From Dasyornis broadbenti (Eukaryota > Chordata > Aves > Passeriformes > Dasyornithidae): a stretch of DNA of 64,000 nucleotides. A program made the position numbers and the translations under genes. The DNA is taken from positions 768,063-832,062 of the forward strand of contig VZRN01006763.1 in the NCBI GenBank assembly GCA_013397935.1, read 5' to 3'. Position 1 is the stretch's first letter. Each line of letters begins with the position of its first letter. Under the pieces are notes generated by a model. It worked only from the letters and a program-made list of their open reading frames with translations, searched no databases and was not told where the DNA came from. Shown in pieces: positions 27,240-40,500 of this stretch.

Positions 27240-30200
27240 AAATTCTTGGTTTTATTTAAGTGAAAGCAAAATTTGTCCACTTGGAGTGGAAACAAGATTA
27301 CTATTATTTGAGGGAACATTGTTATCTGGCCAATTTGATTCAAGGCAAAACTGCATTGAAAAAAATAAATTGTGTGCAGATATATCTGAAGCAGTCCTGA
27401 GGTTACACACTCTAATGTGAGGGTCTCATGAAATGTATGAGAGGTCAGTTTTATCAGAGGCCCTGAGGGTATAATTGGAGTTCCTCCTCTGGTACCTCAG
27501 GCCATCTGCTATGGCATCTAATAACCTTGTGAGAGCAATGAACAGCTCAGACTGTGATTTAGGGCTGTGGTCTGGCTGCCAATTCTGGCTTCTATATGAA
27601 CTGAAACCCCAATTACAGTGTCTAAATTCAGAAGAGAAATAAGCAATTCAAACCTCTGGCTATTAAAGACTGGCATCCCATACTGCCTGTGGAGCAAGGC
27701 AGAGGCAATGTTTAGACCACCAGCAAGAGCTGCATAAGTTAACCATTGTGACTATTTCTTTCCTGTGATGCTACAGGGAATTAGGGTCTGAAAGTCCCAG
27801 CACAGCAAAAAATCTCAATTGCTCATTTTAAACGTAGGTACTGTGACTGCCCTTAGTCCATCTTAAGTGCTGTAACATGCAGGCTGAACACAGCCCTCCT
27901 CCTACTGCTCTGCTGGAATTGTGTGAGGAGGGAAGGAGGGAGTGAAAGAAAAAGCCATCTGTGCATCACATCAAGTGGTGAAACAGGGGAGAAAGATCCT
28001 GCTGCTTTCAGCTCTGTTTCCATGAGTGCAGAAGTGCTGACAGGGGTAAGACTGAGAAAGAGTGATGGGGAGTGAAATTGGAAAGGAGAGAGTGAGATCC
28101 ACGGACGTTTTGCCACGAACCATAAAGGGATTATGATTTAGGCCAGTCTTTGGAGATGTTAATGAGTCAAATGAAGACAGCTAAATAGTTTAAGCAAGCC
28201 TCCTTTTTCAGTACCCAGCATGCTAAGCAAGCATACGAAATCACATCCAGTGTCCATTATCCAAATGATATCATTATCCCCCAAGGAGCACTTCTCTCCT
28301 GGCAGGGCTATGTGACAGGCTGATGCCCAAAGCACTCTGTAGCTCATGATGGAGGGGAGATTGTCATTAGGCTGAAGTACAGGAACTCTTACAATTCACT
28401 TGAAAATTGGTATTGATACATATGCAGGTGTAATTGAACAGTACAAAAATCAGACTACTTTTCCAGTTTTACCACGTGACCCTAGGTTTCCTTTTCCTTC
28501 CTCAGTGACTTGGTATTTGAGAGTTGTGCAAGCTGGGAATTCAGACTCTTCAGTTTATCATTGCACAGTCGTCACTGTGCTCATTCTTGAGCACATTTAC
28601 AATTGGGATAAACCTGTCATCCAAACTGTTAAGTAGGTTTGTTCACATGGGCCAATGCAATTTGATGAAACATTGATCTGGGCCTTGGAGCAAAATAGTC
28701 AAATGCTGTATCCCAGCACAGACACTCTCAGGGGGTCTGTGTACTGGTCTCATCACCTGTCACACTGATGGATGCTATCACCTGTGTTATATAGGTCAGA
28801 CACTGAGAAGAAACCCTGTTCAGCCACGTGCATGAAATCTTTGCTCCTGGGCTTTAGAAATCTTCGGTCCTCCTGACATGTTCCCAAGATCCTGCTGCGG
28901 CAACCTCTCAGTTCTAGCCACAGGTAGAAGTACCTCATCAGTTTGGTTCAATCATTCTTGTCCCTTAATTACCTGTATTCTATGACATGCTCTCAAGTTC
29001 CCAGAGAATGCAGAAAGATCAAGGAAAATGGGCATTTTTAAGGCAGCCTTGTTAAGAATAGTCCGAACAAGCATTACTGATCCCTAACATAGGGGACTTT
29101 ATGTTAACATACCCTAGTAGTTAGACTTTTAGGTTGGAGCTCTATCTTTAAATTCAATGAACAGAAGTAGACAACTTCGGAGTATGATTGGTTTCTCCCT
29201 AAAATAAGTTTCTAATGTAATACAGATGAATTGTCCTCTGGAGCTGCCTATTTCTCTGCCTTGGCTATAAAGAGAACCTGGCATGCAGATTTTATCAGCA
29301 AATATCTGACTTTGAAGTGCCTTAATTAGGTGAGACAAGATGGGTCTATGACCTTGGCAGTCTCCTTTTAGAAGGGCTGCCCAAACTGGAGGCATCATCT
29401 CTCAAAACTGATTGTTTCTGAAAATAGGAGCCACATGGGATTTTGCATGTGAGAAATAATAATAAACAGGAATAAGAGAACAAAAATTAATGTACTTGCC
29501 AGAGAAGTTTAACATTCTAGATTCTGTATTTATTCTGCAAACACAAGTATCACAGTCCCAGAACTGACAGTCCATTCTTTGTCTAATTGTCTTCTAGACA
29601 ATTAGAAAGCGGGAAAAATAGATACCTGCTGTCAAAAAACTCATAGGGACAAGGGGTTGGACAGTTTTCTGCCTTCTCTCCCACAGTGTTATTACACAGT
29701 CCTCAACACGCCTGCTATCCAGTCCTGTACAACTACTGCAGGATTCTTTTCCTCTTCCTCACTTAAAATCTGTTTAAATCTAGGAAACAGAGACTTATGT
29801 AGGCCATAAAGCCTATGCTTACACCCTGCTTTGGGGGAGGTTCTTCTCCCATTGCTTTATTACCTTTTGTTACCTTGATCTTAGCAAGTCCAGGGGATGG
29901 TATACAGTATCCCACAATAAGATTCATCCCAGTGGTAAATAATTTTTTAATAACATGGTTTGAAACGGCAGCAGCAGACCAACATTAGGCCCTTGAACAC
30001 AACAGAAATACCTGATGCATCACTCTGAAAAGGAGAACGTGAGAGCCAGGAGAGTAATTTGCTCCTTGATACTCTTGAGGAAAAGGAGTTTCTTTTGCCA
30101 GTGCAAGGGAAAAAAAAAAAACCAAAAGGAGCACCTGAAGAGCAGTTGACATCAAAACATATCCACATACACAGTGCTGACCTTGGATGTTGTCAACAGC

Positions 30201-31839
30201 AGTGAATGGGAAGGGGGGCCACTGACATGAACATTCATACTCTGGCTCTTTGAGGAGGTTTTGTCTTTTTAAGTATGTACTTAGCCCTCTGATGACCCTA
30301 AAAGGAAACCTGTACCTGTCAGAAACTGAGAAATTAAATAAAAGTTTGCTTGGCAGTGTTTCTGTGTCTCCTCTGTTGATACATGATGTGTGCATATTTA
30401 CCAGGTAGCCCTTAAAATCCCTTTCCTCTTCCCACAGTTCCACACCTAATAAAAACAGTAGACACAGTGGGTGGAGATTGAATTTCCTTTCCTTTTAAGA
30501 GGAAAGACAGCTTGGCAAAAAAATAAATGATGTTAATTAGTTGAATATAATTGCAAATTCCTTGGAGTTAAAATGTGCTGCATACCAGCAGAAAATGTTA
30601 TTTGCCATATGGTATCAACACACTCTGGAACGATGTCTTTTCCTGTACTATTTTCTGCAGAGTGAGCATGGACTTGGATTATTTGTGGCTTCCCAAGTAT
30701 TTGTGTTATGCCAGCCAGCTCACTAAGTGTCCCGAAACAGCAGAGAGCCATGCTTGTTCACTCCATATGTACTAAAAATAAACAAACAAAAAATCTTGGT
30801 TTTGCAAGGCTTCTAATGAAAGCCTAAAGTTTCATTTTTCAGTGGTTTGGGTAAATTTTCAGAAACCTTTTACTTTGAATAGTCAAGACCTTCTAACTCA
30901 CTACTGAACAGTGTTATCAAAAACAGTAGAAGAATCTTTGGGGAAGTCATCAAAGACCGGTAGGAAATGGTTGTGTACTTTATATGAAATAGTACAAAAA
31001 ACACATTTAAAAAGGAGGAAAATATAGACATTTAAATCTTTCTTTAGCATGGTTTTAAGATGAAAAAAATAAAAAATGGGAGTTTGCTATGCAACTATGT
31101 ACTTTTATTTATCTAGACTTTCTGACCAAAAATTTCAATATTACCAGCTTTGATACAAAGTCCTTACCAGTGGATTTGATAACATTCCTTACCACTGATT
31201 TGCCACTCTTCATTTTTAATATACACAACACTCATCCCCTACACCCCAAAAAAGACCCCAAAACTTGCTAAGAAATAGACATTCTGTTCACATAGCCTTA
31301 TAAACCTGACAAATTCCTCTTCAACCTCTCTTATTGTGAAAGATACATGGGGACTCACACAAGTGCTTAGAAACTCTGACTTAGAGTGACATGAAAGTTC
31401 ATTTTCAAACTGTAAATATATATTTGGATCTTACAAGAGCAGCATTGCCTTAATTACATTTGTAGCTCAGTTTTTGGATCTTTTCTTCAGTTTTTTGTCT
31501 ATGTTAATGATATCAGGTTAATAAAGTTAGGAGCTTTAACTGAAAAATTGGCAGTGAATGTTTTCAAGCCTCATTGCTCTGATAGGATAATTTTTGTAAT
31601 GTGTATAGTTTTCCCTTGAAAGTAAACACTGGTATCACATGAAAAACTAGGCTGTTGTTTTAGTTGTTAGATCTGTCAGATGGGCAAGTTGTTTGGTTTT
31701 TTTTTCCATACAGTCTGTAAACTGAAGATGAATTATACATGTGAGGAAATCCAGGATTAGGAGTCCTAAATTTCTCAAAAAATACCCCCAGCCCAAACCA
31801 AGACACAGAGGAATTCATGGAAGTACTGCTAGTATCTTC
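27240..31839. other. AT-rich unique region, nothing recognised
   Basis: About 4.6 kb with only chance-length open frames (longest 152 codons, 29985-30443 minus, with no known motif). A perfect small hairpin is listed separately. No repeat family was identified. Confidence 0.5.
29582..29606. repeat. Perfect 11-bp inverted repeat with 3-nt loop
   Basis: TCTAATTGTCT (29582-29592), loop TCT, then AGACAATTAGA (29596-29606). The arms are exact complements. The following sequence has no T run, so this is not a simple terminator-like element, and it is too short for a microRNA precursor. It is probably chance. Confidence 0.6.
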
Positions 31840-32620
31840 ATAGAATCATAGAATCACAGAATAGTTTGATTTAGAAGTGACCTTTAAAGGTCATCCAGTC
31901 CATCTGCCCCACTGCAGTGAGCAGGGACATCTTCACCTGGATCAGATAGCTCTGAGCTCTGTCCAACCTGACCTTGAATGTTTCCGGCGACAGGGCATCC
32001 ACCACATCCCTGGGCAACTTGTGCCAGTGTCTCACCACTCTCACTGTTCAAAAATTTCCTCTTTATAGCTATTTTGAATCAACCCTCTTTAGTTTACAGC
32101 CATTACCCCTTACCCTATGGCAACATGCTCCTGTTAGAAGTCCCTTCCCAGCTCTCCTGTAGGCCCCCTTTAAGCACTGAAAGGCCATAATAAGGTTTCA
32201 CTGGAGCCTTCTCTTCTCCAGGCTGAACAGCCACAACTCCCTCAGCCTTTTCTCATAGGAGAGGTGCTCCATCCCTCTGATCATCTTTGTGGCTCTGTTC
32301 TGGAACTGCTCTAAAAAGTCCATGTCTTTCATGTGTTGAGGGCCCCAGAGCTGGGTGCAGCACTGCAGGTGGGGTCTCATGAGAGCAGAGCAGACGGGCA
32401 GAATCCTCTCCCTGCCCTGCTGGCCGCACTCCTTAGATGCAGCCCAGGACACATTTGGCTTTCTGGGCTCTGAGTGCACATGGCTGGGTCACGCTGAGTT
32501 TCTCATCCATGAGAAACCCCCATGTCCTTCTCAGCAGGGCTGCTCTTGATCTATTTATCCCCCAGCCTGTGCTGACACCAGGGGGTGTCCCAGCCCAGGT
32601 ACAGCACCTTGCAATTGGGG
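31840..32620 (-). mobile_element. CR1 LINE, antisense, about 780 bp of the 3' end
   Basis: Starts on the plus strand with the canonical tail (ATAGAATCATAGAATCACAG at 31841) and the GACCTTTAAAGGTCATCCAG block. It continues through the reverse complement of the 3' UTR and the end of ORF2, including CATCCACCACATCCCTGGGC. It is 5'-truncated near 32620 after CAGCACCTTGCAATTGG. It is one of the better-preserved CR1 copies here and keeps an open piece of ORF2 (32198-32479, minus). Confidence 0.93.
32198..32479 (-). pseudogene. CR1 ORF2 C-terminal remnant
   Basis: The minus-strand frame includes motifs of the CR1 ORF2 C-terminus after the reverse transcriptase: SALMRPHL, RATKMIRGMEHLSYEKRLRE, and LFSLEKRRLQ. 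These lie in order in a single frame. The reverse transcriptase catalytic core and the endonuclease domain are absent through 5' truncation, so the fragment cannot encode an active enzyme. The first 20-30 residues do not match the family well. Confidence 0.85.
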
Positions 32621-34034
32621 TCCGTCCCCTGGATCAATCAGTTTCAGGGTGTTTGTGCTTCAAACCACCAAATATATTGTAATAAATTACAACACATTGT
32701 ACAATAAAATATATAATTTTAAAATTAGGGCTGGCCATGGAGATTGGCTTATGCCCTTTAGAAATTTAGAAGTTGTAGCACCTTTCTGCTGAGGTTTCCA
32801 ATGACATTCACAAAATCAGTACAATTCTAACATGCATCCCTACCAACTTCAAGGCAAAATTAAACTGTATGAGAATGAAACTAGTTGTGAACATTTAAAA
32901 CATTTTTTATATTTTTCTCCTCCTATTTCTTTTTGTGGGGCTTATCAGTGGTAAGGTTCCTTTAAAAGACTCAGTGTGATTAAAGAAGTAAGAAAAAATA
33001 TGTTCCCCTTTCTTTGTCATTCTGATTTCATTAAAGTAAAAGTTTTGCTTATATTTAAAATGTTCATATATTTAGAATATGCTTAAATTTAGAATGAAAG
33101 CTCTGTCTTACTGAACAAGTGGAATTATTCCTAGGACTTCTCTAAAGTCTTAGAGAAGTGAGAAATTATTGGAAGGCAGAAGCTGTCAGAAAGGCTTTCC
33201 CGGCTTTAAAAATATTATCCTAATTTTCCATTTTCCATTAAGAAAATCACAGCTGATCTCTCTCTGGCTGCCCCTTCAAGTCAGCAACCTAAAGATTAAG
33301 CTGTCAGTTCTTGCTAAAGCAGGCTTTTTATGGAATCCTTAAAAATGTTTGCATTTATTCCAAAGAGGATGAAATTAAACCTCAGACAACCCTCAACACA
33401 GTAAACAGGATAGAAATTTCCTGTTGGATTCATGGCTGATATAGTGTCTTGCTCCATTCCTTACAAATAGTGTAAAACATCATCTTTTGATGTCTCTGTG
33501 CTATCTGATGTGACACTGCAGAAAGGGATGTGCCTTGTGTCACAAAAAGCTCAGTTTCTAGAGCCAGGGACTGGGCTTAATACAATTAGGTCTGCGTCTT
33601 AACTTTGCTAACGAGGCAATGTGCAGCTAAAATGCATTTGCTAGGAGGTGGTGTCTGGGGCTGTTCCTTGGGGATCTTCTCATCTATCCATATTGCAAAG
33701 TGCAGACATGCTCTTTGATTCTTTCCAGTCACGCTCTGCTCGCAATTCAGCCACACTAGAGACCAATCTGCTGAAATATTTTGATACCATCAGCCTGATT
33801 CTTTGTTGCTTTGCACAAAAGTTGTCATTGCCTTGTCAGATGTTGTTCTGACCTGCTCAAAATGAGTGTAATTTACTAAAAAACAGTGGTTAGTTGTCAT
33901 TTCCAGCAACTTCTGTATGAGGCTCCTAACCTGGATGCAAATGTATATTGAACTTAAAGAGCCTTATTTAACACAGTACTGTGTTAGATGTATGCCATAC
34001 TGTCCTTTGTACTATTTCAGCTAAGGATATACAG
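32621..34034. other. AT-rich spacer with a small hairpin
   Basis: No repeats or genes recognised except the inverted repeat at 33136-33159. Confidence 0.5.
33136..33159. repeat. Perfect 10-bp inverted repeat with 4-nt loop
   Basis: ACTTCTCTAA (33136-33145), loop AGTC, then TTAGAGAAGT (33150-33159). It is isolated and could be chance. Confidence 0.6.
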
Positions 34035-34035
34035 G

Positions 34036-34190
34036 TTTTTTTTTTTTTTTTCTTTTAATTCCCAGGTTCAATGAAGCTGTGAGCAACCTGATCTAATGAA
34101 GGGTGTTCCTGCCCATGGCACGGGGGTCAGAATTAGATGATCTTTTACGATCCCTTCCAACCCAAACCATTCCATGATTCTGTGGTTTTG
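34036..34190 (+). mobile_element. Poly(T) run plus CR1 3'-terminal scrap, sense
   Basis: A 16-base T run (34036-34051) is followed by the last ~120 bp of a CR1: the GAGCAACCTGATCTAATGAA block, GGTGTTCCTGCCCATGGCA, CCCTTCCAACCCAAACCATT and a CCATGATTCTGTGGTTTTG tail. The T run is not part of the CR1 consensus. Confidence 0.85.
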
Positions 34191-34884
34191 TGACAATGGC
34201 ACTCCAGTTATATCTGTGTGAGAGAATTTTATATCAAACATTTTCAAAAGAAGGAAAAAATTCTTTCTATGCCTCCTTAAAATCCTGTGCTCTGGTGCAC
34301 TGGATCTGTTCAAGCATTGCAAATTCAGGAATTCACAAATGTCACTTATTCTGATGGAATATGTTTAGTTGCTGTTACTAGTGTTCTTATTATTACCAGA
34401 CACTAAGAAATTATAGAATTTCCTATCCCTGCCGACAGGATATACACAAATCAATTCAATCACCATAGCTGTATGACTAATTTACAGTATCCTGAAGTCC
34501 CCAATTCATACTGCTGAACAGTCACTGAACAAAGAGACAGTAAAAGAAAAGTTTCTGAAAAACACTAATGTAGTTTAAGGTGAAGGCAGGTAAAGGGAGA
34601 AGATGAGCATCAGTTTGCATTATGCAGAATTTATCCACTTGTCTCAGCTCAACCATGAATACAAAACAGGAGATTTTACTTGATTATAGCCTTATCAACC
34701 CAAAAAGTTGGGAGAAAAGTGTTTATCATCATTTACCATATGGTGAATAGTGGCAAAACCCATTAAGATCAGATTTTAAAAGCCATTTAGAAGCCTAAGG
34801 AGGCAGATGAAGATGAAATGTTATTTTTAAGGTTAAATTTAGTGTCTATATGCATCATGAAGTGTCTACACTCTTAGAAATACA

Positions 34885-34986
34885 TATTTAAGAAATTTAC
34901 CCAAGGTCACTGAAAACATCTGTCACAGAGTATGTGGTAGGATCAGTTTGCACACATGACCTGTGAGCACAACATCTTTCCTGCCT
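34885..34986 (+). mobile_element. MIR-like SINE relic, sense
   Basis: The string TTACCCAAGGTCACTG, followed by a segment resembling the GTGGCAGAGCTGGGA-type core, TGACCTGTGAGC and CATCTTTCCTGCC, follows the order of the 3' half of amniote MIR elements. MIRs were active before birds and mammals split and survive in birds only as decayed fragments. The match is by eye and approximate. Sequence just upstream (34780-34860) may belong to the same or another ancient repeat. Confidence 0.55.
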
Positions 34987-35755
34987 TGAAAAACAAAATA
35001 TCTATTCATTCTTCCTAAGTTCAGTAGTGCCTTTCCATGCCCACTGTAGAATTGCAGGAAGGCCTGATACTGACTCCCTGCCCTGAGGAGTTTCTTCCAC
35101 TGTGCACATATGGCAAGATATCCTTTAAAAAACCCAAGTATTGTTTAATAAATGTTTATAAAATCAAATGTTATTTGATTATCACACCTGTCCACCAGCC
35201 GTGCCAATGAAATTTCTGCTTAAGTTTTGTTTCAACAATTAATAGAGTCATAACAGTGATAAAATATGTAAAATCTACAAGGAAATAGACTATTGGGGGA
35301 AAAAAACCCCAATATTGGTTAAGCACTTTCAACACCTTCAAATCCTGTTGTAGTGGGATCATAAAAGGAGCCAAGCCAGACAATAATTTCACTACCTGGG
35401 TGTGCATTTCCGCTCATAAAGACAAATGCTTTCAAAGAGGCTTAAATATTCCTTAAATTGTAGACCCTCATCCATGTGATTGAGATAGACAACCAGATAG
35501 CCCAGCCATTACAAGCAATGGGGATCATTTTCCTCAGTTTTTCTTCAGTGAAAACATCTGTGGAGTCAGATGAAAGAATATGAGAAGACTTTAGGATTGG
35601 GCCTAGTATTTCAACTTGGAGAGCTCTGCACAGGTAAAGCATTTCTTCCAGGTTCACTCTGTGTTTCATAAACAAATTCCTGTGCTGCTGTGTCAGACCA
35701 GTGCACCAGAGCAGACACATCTGGCCCTGTTGATCCCGCATCAGAATCGCCCTTT
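34987..35755. other. Unassigned sequence
   Basis: Two minus-strand open frames (35171-35407 and 35442-35741, 78 and 99 codons) have no recognisable motif. No repeat was identified with confidence. Confidence 0.4.
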
Positions 35756-35759
35756 CAGC

Positions 35760-36500
35760 AGCCCCGAGGCTCTGTGGTTCAGATCAACAACATAAGGCAG
35801 CTCTGCAGAGCATGGTCACACTCCTGACAGCTGGAAAGTGGTCCCACTATCGAGGCAGGCAGCTCCCTCTCCGGTGGGCTGACCTCGGCTGGCTCCCATA
35901 CCTCCACTCAGTCAGTTTTTCACTTCTCCTCCACAACAGGGCAGAAGCAGGAAATGAGATGAAAAAGCTCATGGGTTGAGATAAAGACAGGGATATCCCT
36001 TGCCAACTATCATCAAAGGCAAAGCAGACTAGACTTAAGGAAAAATAATTTAATTTATTGCAAAATTAAATAGACTAAGGTAGTGAGAAACAAAGACAAA
36101 AATGAAAACATTGTCTCCCACATTGCACCCTGTGTTTCCAGCTTAACTTCTCCCAATTCCTCTGTACTACAGAGCTGCCATATGCAACAGAGAAGCAGTC
36201 CTAGGATGAAGCCAGACACCCCAAGATATCTAAAGTGTGCAAGGAACTAACTTTAAGCACTTGAATTATTCTGTGCTGAGAGTGTTCATTTCCAAACACA
36301 AAAACAGCCAGTGCAATTTGGGACCTTGAGGAATGTCCAAGACCTCTGGACACAGCAAACCATTACAGGACAGCATTTGTATCTGTCCTGTCCTGCTCTG
36401 AGGTAGCAGCTACAGGGCAGGTGAGACTTCTCACAACCCATGAAGTGACACAAATTGTTGTAGTCCTATTGCAGTGTTGAATAAAGTCACATTCTGAAAC
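35760..36500 (-). mobile_element. Degraded ERVL-type LTR, probably antisense
   Basis: The stretch includes GGTTGAGATAAAGACAGG (35974), GGCAAAGCAGACTAGACTTA (36020), TTTAATTTATTGCAAAATTA and TAGTGAGAAACAAAGACAAA. These occur in this order in a second common avian ERVL LTR family. The exact ends and target duplication were not found and the copy is well diverged, so the boundaries are approximate. It could instead be a more distantly related LTR family. Confidence 0.5.
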
Positions 36501-37482
36501 CTGCTACTGTCATAAATTGGAAATTTTAGGTTCTTTCAAGTCCTAAAATTCTTGAAACATTTATTCTTCTCTTGCAGCTGAATAAGGGATTATTTTCTTC
36601 TTTATCAAAGTGGGGATGATCCTGGAATGCCACTAATACAGTAGGGGCAAAATGACTCATCTGTTGCCTTTGATAAATTCCTATATTAGAGGCTGCATGT
36701 AGCATGCAAAGCCTTTTATTAAGTCATGATCTCAAACCCTCCTAAGTCAATCTAACAACGCTCTGAGGTTTGACAACACTGTTTGGTTTCGGTTTTTTTT
36801 AACCTTTTATTCACTTAAAAATTAACAACAAACTGAGTGTCCATACTTCAAACAATATGTTCTATATATACAGATAGTCTTAAATAGTGACTCAACAAAT
36901 TTAAACACTTTCTAAATGCTCAATGTTTTTCTGTGATTAGTGGCAGAGACTGCCATTTACTTATCAATAATTCAGTTGGTAGCTGAAGGAAATAATGAGG
37001 TGCATTAGATTATATTCTTGAAGCCATCTCAGAAAGTTAGCTAAATAATGTTAGAAATCCAATTCCCGTATCAGAATCAGGCAGTGTCATCTTCTTGAGA
37101 GACAGCTGAAGAGGGAAAATTTAATTGTCCGAGAGAGAATATCACTGGGTTAAGTTCTCCCTACAGCTGGCAAATCTCACTTTGAGTTTAATACTTGTTA
37201 AATGATGAGCTTTTGAGTAGAAATTCAATGAATGTTGAATTTCTGTAAGCTTTTAAAATTGCACTCACTCACACACTGACCTCCCTATCCTACTTTTCAT
37301 GTAGAGTCACAGCAGAAAGTTCTTTGTGTCTTGTCAACTTTCAGAAAGGTAGGCACAGAGGCAAGGCTGAGAACCTTATGATCTTTTTTTTGCTCAGGTT
37401 AGCAAAGTTAAAAAATGTGAGACAATAATTACAATCTGGTTTCAAACATTCCAACTCACTTAGAATATTTTCACTCTCTCCT
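36501..37482. other. AT-rich spacer, nothing recognised
   Basis: No coding or repeat signature seen between the degraded LTR and the pentanucleotide microsatellite. Confidence 0.5.
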
Positions 37483-37580
37483 GTTTTGTTTTGTTTATTT
37501 TGTTTTGTTTTGTTTTGTTTTGTTTTGTTTTGTTTTGCTTTGCTTTGCTTTGCTTTGCTTTGTTTATTTTGGTTTGTTTT
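37483..37580. repeat. Compound pentanucleotide microsatellite (TTTTG)n-(CTTTG)n
   Basis: Imperfect TTTTG units (37483-37497) lead into about eight perfect TTTTG units, then about five CTTTG units, then degenerate TTTG/TTTA units to about 37580. The opposite strand reads as AAAAC and AAAGC repeats. The Lys/Gln/Asn-rich open frame there (37460-37642 minus) is a translation of the repeat. Confidence 0.95.
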
Positions 37581-40500
37581 TCCCTCTCCTCTAGGATTAG
37601 TTGATACAACACGGTGAAAATTTGGATGATTGTAGGGAGCAAAACAAAGTGATTTACATGTTAAAAGCTGAAGAATCTACCATGTGGGCCAGCCTGTCAT
37701 CAGCTCTGCTGGCTTTGAATTAAGGTATTGACATATCAATGAGGGAAGTGAGTGGAAGTGAGTGAGGGAAGCCCAGACACTCCTGCAGTTCTGTGTACAG
37801 GAAATGCCTTCGATTTAACGTGTTCTTTCCAAGCTTCTAATTTCACAGGCATCAAATCACAGATTTGTTCGGTAACTTCTGAACTTTACTTGATCAAATT
37901 GACTTTTGATTTTTAAAGCTCAGTTTCATTTGTGTCCTAGAGAATTAGAATTGAAGCATGAAAGCTAAATGAAGTTACCGAAAAATCAATTTGTTGTTTA
38001 AATGAGCAACACAGTAACAAGTTCTGCTATAATTGGAATAAGCTTTAGATCAAGTGGAGATGAGCCACTTTCCAGAGATGCAGTGTACCAAGAGGTATTT
38101 TGACCAAGTTCAGTAATAGTAGAAAGACCACAGGTTCAGAAGGCTTAGTGAGCTCAATGACACATAGACACACGAGATTATAAATAAGGAGAGAGTGGCA
38201 GTAATCTTCTGTTTAAGACCTTAATGTTCAAATCCAGACACTGAGATAAAACAAATACAGAGTGACAATGGGGAAAGTTCAAGGCATTCCTCTTTCCAAG
38301 GTTTTTAGAAAAAGTATGTTGAAAAATATCTATTCTGCTAAGAGATTCAAAACGGTGGCTTGGTTATGCTTTTTTTTCAGGAATTTAAAATAAAAAATTA
38401 CATGTACTTGAGTTACTTAAAAACACCATACCAGTTTTATTTTTTGAAGGAAATCGTTGGAATAATACTGGGAATAATAAATTTGGCTTATACCCTAGAT
38501 GAGACACTTTTCAAAATGACTGTCACCCGCATTTTTATGGTTCTGAATTAAAATGAAAATTATGCTATGATGAACTACATCCCAAGATATTTAAACTCTG
38601 TTGTTCAAGTTAAGCTCAATTTTGGAGTGTAATACCAGAAAAATTCCACTGGGAGTTATTTAATCTTTTTGTGCAGGTTCAACATGTATGAGAACACTTA
38701 TGCAGCCATTTAAAATCAATCAGGTGAAGACAGTGCTCATCAGAGGTGAGCAATTTGCATTCCACATGTCTGAGGTTTCATTTAGCTTCATGGCTCTTAC
38801 ACAGCTAACTCTGTGGTTATGTTTCTGGTGTACACTGGGATACATCACGGCTGGAGTTGAGTGAATAGCTCATCACTTCCATCAGGGGCATTCATACCTG
38901 TGTTGAAAAGTTACATAGTCCATTTGAGACCTCAACACAACCGCCAGTAGGGGAAATTCTATATCTTCGTGATTCTTAGTGCTGTTTCACATGAGACCCA
39001 AACATCACACTTACTTCTGCATCTTATCTGTTTCATTTTCATGAGGTGGGATGTGGGATAGAGATTGTGGCAGGAAATCTGGCATGATAAAAAAAACTGG
39101 CAAGAGAGATTCATATCTTTACAGGTCAGATACTGAGCAAAGTGCATACTTGCTGGAGAGGTGGGAAAGTGAGAGTTAGGCTTTGTTTCAGCATTACTCA
39201 CAAATAAATGGGTTGTAGAGTTGCTAAGCAAGTGGTGTTTGTCATTCTGTGTACTTCAAGTACCATCAGCTCAACTCTGCTGTCAGTTCCAACAACAGAC
39301 TCTGGGGACGTTATTCTGATGGCAAGGCAGTGCAATTATATTTCCCAGTCACAGATGGATTTCAGCTCCCCCCAAAACTAAAATATTTGCTTTATTCCTT
39401 TCCAGACTATGAAAATATAGAACAATTCATAATGTGAAAATTGAGCTTCTGAAATCTCTGTTCCCAGTATTTGGGCTATGACTTTGAAATTAAAAAAATA
39501 AATGACAGCTGTCTTCCCTCTGCACATGTGTTTACTCATACATTAGTTTGCACATATGAATAATTACAGTAGTTAAGGAGATTATATGCATATTGTTAAA
39601 TCTGTTAATTCTTGCACGAGAGGGTTCTCATGCTAGATACCATGTGTTTGTATCATTGGTAAAAGAGGGTAAATTTTCTTAGGTTAAAGGCTTCTAGTAC
39701 ATATTCAGAGTGTCTGACACACCCACAAGGGTCAAAACCAAATGATGCTTGGAGTTCTGCAGAAAATCCCTCACTCCAACTTGTACACTACTGTGGAAGT
39801 TGCATATATGGGAATGTGAAGAGAACAGATGACTCCTAATGCAGGATACAGTAATTGAGAAACAATTACTTATTCAGTCAAACAGCTGAAAATATTTTCT
39901 GACCAGAAATGTAACTTCTGAGTAGTTTCATTACTTCTTTACTTGCAAAATATATCTATTTATATCACTAGTTTCTTGGATTATTTTTAGCTTACTGCTA
40001 ATGGACCGTAGGTGCCTTTGAGATTTTATTGCTCTTTACCTTATGAAGAATGCTCAAGCAATTTTAATGTCAAACTATAAACTCACAACTGACCCCCAGT
40101 GAGTTTTTCCCTTTTGTCTCCACACGTATTTTGCCCACTTGCACTTCATTTTGATGACAGCAGTTGCATCCATTTTACTTCCATATGTAAATTTTCAGTG
40201 AATTTTCAGTGTATGGGTTTTTTTTTTCCTGTACTATTGTAGTTCCCAAGATTTTAGGGCCATAACTGTTGCAGTTTGCACACATTGGTTTTCAGCTTGA
40301 CTTCCACTTACACCTCAGGGCTTGTCCTCCCCACCCTTTATTGTTTGTCACAGCTTCTATGGCAACTTTGGCCATGGTGTAAGATAAAAGGTAGGAAAAG
40401 GCAACAGAATCGAGACAAAAAGTAGTTTCTATGTGAGATGATCTCTCTCTTCCACTGCAGGTAACAAAGACAGAACAAGATGCTAGCTCGTGGTACAGAA

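Noticed and set aside
29582..29606. microRNA or other structured RNA gene
   Set aside because: The stem is only 11 bp with a 3-base loop and no extended pairing, too short for a precursor.
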